A stretch of DNA of 64,000 nucleotides from Romanomermis culicivorax (Eukaryota > Nematoda > Enoplea > Mermithida > Mermithidae), in contig CAWUHX010000412.1 in assembly GCA_963922205.1 (NCBI GenBank), positions 62,001 to 126,000 on the forward strand. The letters run 5' to 3'. Below the pieces are notes generated by a model. The model was not told the origin of the DNA. It saw only the letters and a list, made by a program, of their open reading frames with translations, and searched no databases. Shown one piece after another: positions 39,701 to 48,700 of the stretch; position 1 is the stretch's first letter; every line of letters begins with the position of its first letter. Both the position numbers and the translations under genes were made by a program.

Positions 39701-42700
39701 TTAAGAAAAATTCTGCATTTTTGTTTTTAAATTTTAAATTTATCGATGAAAAGTCTACTTTTTCGTGAAAAGATTAGAATATTTATCGAAAAATTTCGAA
39801 TTTTGTATCAAAGATTCGTGAATTTTTTTAATTTTTATTGAAAAATTCGATTTTTTTTCAATTTTAAAATTTTGTTTCGAAATTTCTTATTTTTTCAATT
39901 CAATTTTTTTCAAATTTTCAAACTTTTGTTGTTCATAAATTTCCAATTTTTTTCAAAAGTAAAATTTTTCCCCAAGTATAGATTTTTTATTTTTTCATGC
40001 CAATGTTCAAATTTTTTCCAAAATTCCAGTTTTTTTTTGTAAAATTCCAATTTTTTTTCAAAATTTTATCTTCATTTTCTCCCAAAAATTTGTAAAAATT
40101 CATATTTTCATTTAAATGTTGAAATTTTTCGGTGATAAATTTCTAAATTTTTTTTCTCAAAATTTAAATTTTTTCGAAATTCTGAATTTTTTTCTCTAAA
40201 TTTCAAATTTGTATTTAAAATATTTGTAAAAAATGTACATTTTCATCAGAATGTTGGGATTTCTTTCAAAATTTCATTTTTTCAATCTTGAATTGTTATC
40301 TCAAAAATTTATTAAAAGTTCGCATTTTCCTAAAAATGTTAGAATATTTCCAAAATTAAAAATTTTTGTTTAAAAAATTTTTTTTTTAATTTTAAATTTT
40401 TTAAGAATTTCAATTTTTTCCAGAAATTTGGAGAACATTCACCTTTTCATGGAAATGTTGGAATTTTTTTCGAAGTTCAAAATTTTGGTTTTTCAAAAAA
40501 ATTTTTTCCAATGTTTTAAATTTTCGAAGAATTTAAATTTTTCCCACAAACTTTCAAAAAATTCATCTTTTCAGGAAAATGTCGGAATTTTTTTAAAAAT
40601 TTCAAATTTCTGTCTTTTATATATAAACTTCCAATTTTTTCAAAATTTCAAATTTTTCTAAAATTTAAAATGTTTCTCAAAAATTTGTAAAGAATTTACA
40701 TCTCCGTCAAAATGTTCGAATTTCTTTCCAAATTTGAATTTTTTCTAAAATTTCAAGTTTCAAATTTTTATTTCAAAAATTTATAAAAAGTTCACATTTT
40801 CATAAAAATGTTGAAAAAATTTTCAAAATTTGAAATTTTTATTTTGAGAATTTGTGAAATATTGAAATTTTGTTGGAATTGTTGGAATTTTTTCAAAAAT
40901 GTTGGAATTTTTTCAAACTTTCAAATTTTGTTCTAGAATCCCAAAATTTTTTAAAAATGTTAACTTTTTCAATTTTATTTTTTCCGCCAAAAATTTGTAA
41001 AAAGTTGAACTTTTCATGAAAAAATTCAAATTTTTTTAAAAGTTACTTTTTACGAAAAAATTTGTAAAAAATTCACATTTTCCTCAAAGAGTAGGAATTT
41101 CTTTCAGAATTTCAATTTTTTAAATTTGGAATTCTCATGTCAAAAATTTTGTAGAGTCCACATTGTCATCAAAATGTTGCAATTTCTTTCAAAATTTCAA
41201 TTACTTCGTAAAATTCCAAATTTTTTTTCAAATTTAAATTTTTTAAAAATGTCAATGTAAAAAATTTATGTTTTCGTTAAAATGTTGCAAATTCTTTCAA
41301 AATTTAAATTTTTTTGTAAAATTCCGAATTTTGCTTGAAAATTTTAAATTTTGAAGAAAAAAAATTTCCAAAAATTTATTTCAAAATTTTGAATTAAAAA
41401 ATTTTTTTCTCTAGAAATTTGTAAAAACTCTAGCTGTTCATGAAAATGTCTAAATTTTTTTGTAAATTTCAATTTCTTTTCAGTTAAAATTCCAAATATT
41501 GTTTTCAAAATTGTAGAATTTTTTTCAAAATTAGAAATTTTTTTTAAATTCCAAATTTTTTGTGAAAATTTTAAATTTTGAAGAAAAAAAATTTCCAAAA
41601 ATTTGTAAAAAGTCCAGCTGTTCATAAAAACGTCCAAATTTTTTTTTCAATTGAAATTCCAAATATTGTTTTCAAAATTGTAGAATTTTTTCAAAATTAG
41701 AAATTTTTTTCAAATTCCAAATTTTTTGTGAAAATTTTAAATTTTGAAGAAAAAAAAATTCCAAAAATTTGTTTCCAAAATTTTTAATTGAAAAAAATTT
41801 TTTCCAAAAATTTGTAAAAAGTCCAGCTGTTCATGAAAACGTCCAAATTTTTTTTTCAATTGAAATTCCAAATATTGTTTTCAAAATTCTAGAATTTTTT
41901 CAAAATTACAAATTTTTTTGTAAAATTCCAAGTTTTTTGTGAAAATTTTAAATTTTGAAGAAAAAAAAATTCCAAAAATTTGTTTCCAAAATTTTTAATT
42001 GAAAAAAAATTTTTTCTCAAAAAATTTGTAAAAAGTTTAGCTGTTCATGAAAATGTCTAAATTTTTTTTCAATTAAAATTCCAAATATTGTTTTCAAAAT
42101 TCTAGAATTTTTTCGAAATTACAAATTTTTTTGTAAAATTCCAAATTTTTTCTGAAAATTTTAAATTTTGAAGAAAAAAATTTTCCAAAAATTTGTTTCC
42201 AAAATTCTGAATTAAAAAAAAAAACTTCTCCAAAAATTTGTAAAAAGTTTAGCTGTTCATGGAGATGTCTAAATTTTTTTTTACTTTTAATTTTTTTTTT
42301 CAATTAAAATTCGAAATATTGTTTTCAAAATTGTAGAATTTTTTGAAAATTGTAGAATTTTTTCAAAATTATAAAAATTTTTTTAAAATTCCAAATTTTG
42401 CCTGAAAACTTTAAATTTTGAAGAAAAAAAAATTTCCAAAAATTTCTTTTCAAAATTTTGAATTAAAAAAAAAAAATTTCTCCAAAAATTTGTAAAAAGT
42501 TCATGAAAATGTCCAAATTTTTTTTTCAATTAAAATTCCAAAGATTGTTTTCCAAAATTCTAGAATTTTTTCAAATCTACAATTTTTTTTAAATTTGAAA
42601 TTTTTTAAAATTGAAAAATTTTTTTTTTGAAAAATTTGAATTTTTTCTACAAATTTTGAATTTTCTACAGGTTTTTTTGGACGTCGATCGTTTATACGCC

Positions 42701-45700
42701 GGCCAGATAGACACGTCCCTTTTGCGCCACATTAGGGCAGCCAAACATTTCATAGTCGTCTTGTCCGGCCGCGCCTTGGATCGTTGCGTCGACGATACGG
42801 ACATGAAAGACTGGGTCCATATCGAGGTGGGTGGCCTTTTGGCTCTTTGCCAAATGCAATTTTTGAATAGAAAATATTCAAATTTTTTGAAAAAATTTAA
42901 TTAAAAAATGAATTTTTTTTCTTAAATTTGATGGAAAATTCTACAAAAAATGTAAACTTTTTGTAAGTTTATGGGCGAAAATTTGCAAATTTTGGGCGGA
43001 AAATTCAAATTTTTTCAAAGAAAATTCAACTTTTTATACAATTTTGAACCGAAATTTTTAAATTTTGACAGAAAAAAACTCGAAATTTTCCCGTAAAATG
43101 TGAATTTTTCCGAATTTTCTGGGGAAAAAAATGAAACTTATTTTTTGATAAAAATTTCGGCTTTTTATGGAAAAAATGAATTTTTTCATCGAAATGTAAA
43201 ATTTTCATGAAGAAAAATTTTTTTTAGATAAAAAATGTCGATTTTTTATGGAAAAAAATGAGTTTGGGTGGCCTTTTGGCTCGTTGTCAAGTGCAAATTT
43301 GCGTGGAAAAAATGCAAATTTTTTGGAAAAAAATTCATCAAAAAATGAATTTTTTTCTTAAATTTGATGGAAAATTCTACAAAAAATGTAAACTTTTTGT
43401 AAATTTATGGGCAAAAATTTGGGAATTTTGGGCGAAAAATTCAAATTTTTTCAAAGAAAATTTAACTTTTTATACAATTTTGAACCGAAATTTTTAAATT
43501 TTGATAAAAAAAAAGTCTGAATTTTTCCGTAAAATGTAAATTTTTTCGAATGAAACTTATTTTTTGATAAAAATTTCGGCTTTTTATGGAAAAAATGAGT
43601 TTTTTCATGGAAATGTAAAATTTTCATGAAAAAAACAAATTTTTTCAATAAAAATGTCGACCTTTTATGGAAAAAATGAGTTTGGGTGGCCTTTTGGCTC
43701 GTTGCCAAATGGAAATTTTGCGTAGAAAATATGCAAATTTTTTGAAAAAAATTTAATTAAAAAATGAATCTTTTTCTTAAATTTGATGGAAAATTCTACA
43801 AAAAATGTAAACTTTTTGTGAATTAATGAAAAAAAATTTGGGAATTTTGGGCGAAAAATTCAAATTTTTTTCAAAGAAAATTCAACTTTTTATACAATTT
43901 TGAACCAAAATTTTCAAATTTTGATAAAAAAAAACTCGAAATTTTCCCGTAAAATGTGAATTTTTCCGAATGAAACTTATTTTTTGATAAAAATTTCGGC
44001 TTTTTATGAAAAAAATGACTTTTTTTCATGGAAATGTAAAATTTTCATGAAAAAAAATTTTTTTTAATAAAAATGTCGACTTTTTATGAGAAAAATGAGT
44101 TTGGGTGGCCTTTTGGCTCGTTGCCAAATGGAAATTTTGCGTAGAAAATATGCAAATTTTTTGAAAAAATTTCATCAAAAAATGAATTTTTTTCTTAAAT
44201 TTGATGGAAAATTCTACAAAAAATGTAAACTTTTTGTGAATTTATGGGCAAAAATTTGGGAATTTTGGGCGGAAAATTCAAATTTTTTCAATGAAAATTC
44301 AACTTTTTATACAATTTTGAACCGAAATTTTTAAATTTTGATAAAAAAACTCGAAATTTTCCCGTAAAATGTGAATTTTCCCGAATTTTCTGGGAAAAAA
44401 ATGAAACTTATTTTTTGATAAAAATTTCGGCTTTTTATGGAAAAAATGAGTTTTTTTCATGGAAATGTAAAATTTTTGTGAAAAAAACAAATTTTTTTAA
44501 TAAAAATGTCGACCTTTTATTAAAAAAATGAGTTTGGGTGGCCTTTTGGCTCGTTGCCAAGTTCAATTTTTGAATAGAAAATATGCAAATTTTTTGAAAA
44601 AATTTCATCAAAAAATGAATTTTTTTCTTAAATTTGATGGAAAATTCTACAAAAAATGTAAACTTTTTGTAAATTTATGGGCAAAAAATTTGGGAATTTT
44701 GGGCGAAAAATTCAAATTTTTTCAAAGAAAATTCAACTTTTTATACAATTTTGAACCAAAATTTTTAAATTTTGATAAAAAAAACTCGAAATTTTCCCGT
44801 AAAATGTGAATTTTTCTGAATTTTGTAGAAAAAAATGAAACTTATTTTTTGATAAAAATTTCGGCTTTTTATGGAAAAAATGACTTTTTCCATGGAAATT
44901 TTACATTTCCATGAAAAAACAAATTTTCAATAAAAATGTCGATTTTTTATGGAAAAAATGAGTTTTTTAAAAGTTTCGTCAATTTTCGAAGCAAAAATTT
45001 GAAATTTGGAGAAAAAAATTGGAATTTTCCCCTCAAAAATGTAAAGTTGTTATAAATTTTTGCAGATAAAATTTTGAAATTTGAATAAAAAGAATTGGAA
45101 TTTTTTCTAGAAAAATTTTACTTTCTGTAAATTTCTGAAAAAAAATTTGTAATTTCCGTGAAAAAAGTTGGAATTTTTTCGAGAATTATTTAATTTTTCA
45201 TAAAATCTGGAACCAAAACTTCAAAAAAATGTAAACTTTTCATAAATTTTTGGAGATAAATTTTAATTTTGATGAAAAAAAAATTTAAATTTTCCATGAA
45301 AATGAAATTTTTTTCCAAATTTCTGGAGCGAAAACTCAAAATTTTTTTAAAAAATTGGAATTTTAGCCAATTTCGGTCCCAAAAATCCCGGGTCACACCC
45401 ACCCTCCAACTCCCGAAAAGTCCCTGTATCCTTATTTTGTTCCATAACTCGGTCAAAAATCGTCATATGGTGTTGAAAATTGGTTCTTTGGATTTAGCTC
45501 GACGAGACCTATCGATTGATATCAAATTCAGCTAATTTCGGTCCCCAAAATTCCGGGTCACACCAAGCCTCCAGCTCCCGAAAAGTGCCTGTATGCGTAT
45601 TTTGTTCCATAACTTGGTCAAAAATTAAGCTATGGTGTTGAAAATTGGTTCTTTGGATTCAGCTCGACGAGACCTATCGATTGATACCAAGTTTAGCTAA

Positions 45701-48700
45701 TTTTCGTCCCAAAAATTCCGGGTCACACCAAGCCTTCAGCTCCCGAAAAGTCCCTGTATTCGTATTTTGTTCCATAACTCGGTCAAAAATCGAGCTATGG
45801 TGTTGAAAATTGGTTTTTTGGATTCAACTCCACGAGACCTATCGATTGATATAAAATTTAGCTAATTTTTGTCCCAAACATTCCGGGTCACACCAAGCCT
45901 TCTACTCCCGAAAAGTTCCTGTATCCGTATTTTGTTCCATAACTCGGTCAAAAATCGTCATATGGTGTTGAAAATTGGTTCTTTGGATTTAGCTCGACGA
46001 GACCTATCGATTGATATCAAATTCAGCTAATTTCGGTCCCCAAAATTCCGGGTCACACCAAGCCTCCAGCTCCCGAAAAGTGCCTGTATGCGTATTTTGT
46101 TCCATAACTTGGTCAAAAATTAAGCTATGGTGTTGAAAATTGGTTCTTTGGATTCAGCTCGACGAGACCTATCGATTGATACCAAGTTTAGCTAATTTTC
46201 GTCCCAAAAATTCCGGGTCACACCAAGCCTTCAGCTCCCGAAAAGTCCCTGTATTCGTATTTTGTTCCATAACTCGGTCAAAAATCGAGCTATGGTGTTG
46301 AAAATTGGTTTTTTGGATTCAACTCCACGAGACCTATCGATTGATATAAAATTTAGCTAATTTTTGTCCCAAACATTCCGGGTCACACCAAGCCTTCTAC
46401 TCCCGAAAAGTTCCTGTATCCGTATTTTGTTCCATAACTCGGTCAAAAATCGTCATATGGTGTTGAAAATTGGTTCTTTGGATTCAGCTCGACGAGACCT
46501 ATCGATTGATACCAAGTTTAGCTAATTTTCGTCCCAAAAATTCCGGGTCACACCAAGCCTCCAGCTCCCGAAAAGTCCCTGTATCCGTATTTTGTTCCAT
46601 AACTCGGTCAAAAATCGTCATATGGTGTTGAAAATTGGTTCGTTGGATTCAGCTCCACGAGACCTATCGATCGATACCAAGTTTAGCTAATTTTTTTGGT
46701 CCCAAAAATTCCGGGTCACACCAAGCCTTCAGCTCCCGGAAAGTGCCTGTATCCATATTTTGTTCCATAACTCGGTCAAAAATTAAGCTATGGTGTTGAA
46801 AATTAGTTGCTTGGATTCAGCTCCACGAGACCTATCGATTGATATCAAATTTAGCTAATTTCGGTTCCGAGATTCGGGGTCACACCAAGCCTCCAACTCC
46901 CGAAAGGTCCCTGTATCCGTATTTTGTTCCATAACTCGGTCAAAAATCAAGCTATGGTGTTGAAAATCAGTTTTTTGGATACAGCTCGACGAGATCTATC
47001 GATTGATACCAAATTTAGCTAATTCTGGTCCCAAAAATTCCGGGTCACACCAAGCCTCCAACTCCCGAAAACGCCAAAATTTACCTATTTTTTTCGCAGA
47101 TCAGTACAGCTTTAAACGCCCGTCGTAATATCGTCCCTGTCCAGGATAAAACGTTCGAATGGCCCGACGAATCGTTATTGCCGGCCGATATTCGCCCCAT
47201 AAAATCGTTCAACGTCGTCCATTGGGTCCACGAATATCAAGAAGCTTGCGTGGAAAAATTGGAAAAATTTTTAAGCGGCGGTGGTGAAAATTCGGCGGCG
47301 GCGGCTGCCGTTGACGTCAGCAACAACGAAACGCCGACGACGGCGCCGGCCGTTTTGGGCGAAAAAAGCGTCGTCCAAAACGACGACTACGCTGGACGGA
47401 AAACGTTAAAGCTGGTGACGTCGTTGAAGCCGAAAGAACGGGAAATTTTGGCGCCGAAAGGTGAAAATTCGATTTTTTTCGGAAAATTTAAATTTTAACA
47501 TCAAAAATTGGATTTTTTTGTAGAAAATTCGAATTCTAACGCTGAAAATTTGAATATTCCATTTTGATCATTCGAATTCTGACGTCAGAAATTTGATTTT
47601 TTTGTGGAAAAATACGAATTCTAACGTCAAAAATTTGATTTTTTTCCCAAAAAATTCGAATTCGAACGTGCAAAATTTGAATTTTTTTTAAAATTCGAAT
47701 TCTGACGTCAGAAATTTGATTCTTTTCTAGAGAAATTTGAATTCTAAGCTTTAAAATTTTAAAATTTCCCAAAAATTCGAATTCTGACGTCAAAAATTTG
47801 ATTCTTTTTTTAGAGAAATTGGAATTCCAAGCTTTAAAATTTCAATTTTCTACAAAAATTCGAATTCTGACGGCAAAAATTTGTTCTATTTCCGAATATT
47901 TGAGTTTTGACGTCATAAATTTAATTTTATCTGGGTGTTAAAAATTTTCAATTTTTCTTCTGAATTTCGAATTTAACGTTAAAAATTTGATTTTTCTGTT
48001 GAAAAACTCGGATTATGACGTCAGAAATTTGAATTTTGCCTCGAACATTTGAATTTTCAAGTCGAAAATTCCATATATTTTTGAAAAGTTTGAATTTCTT
48101 CCTCAAATTCGAATTTGAGGAAGAAATTCATTTGAATATTTTTTTCCAAAATTGGAATTTTTACTTCGAAAATTTCAATTTTTTCTGAAAAATCCGAATT
48201 TTGAACTCAAAAATTCATTAAATTATGAATTTTAACGTCAAAAATTTATTTTTCGTCTTGAAAATTCGAATTCTGACGTCAGAAATTTGATTTTTTCCTG
48301 AGAAAAACATGCAATTCTAGGTTTAAAATTTTAATTTTTCCAGAAATTTAAATTCTGATGTCCAAAATTTGATTTTTTTCTGGGAAAAGTCCGATTGTAA
48401 AGCTTAAAATTTTAAATTTTTTCTCGGAAAATTCGAATTCTGAAGTCAAAAATTTAATTTTTCTTTTCGAAAGTTCGAATTCTGACGTCATTAAATTGAA
48501 TAGTTCTTCGAAAATTCGAATTCTGACGTCTAAAGTTGAAATTTTTTCTTTCGAAAATTCGCATTTTAACGTTGAAAATTTTAATATTTGTTCAAAAATT
48601 CAAATTTTAACCTCCAAAATTTGAATTTTCTCAGAAAAAAAAACCGATTTTGTGCAAAATTTGACATTTTTTTTCTTCAGAAATTCAAATTTTAACGTTG

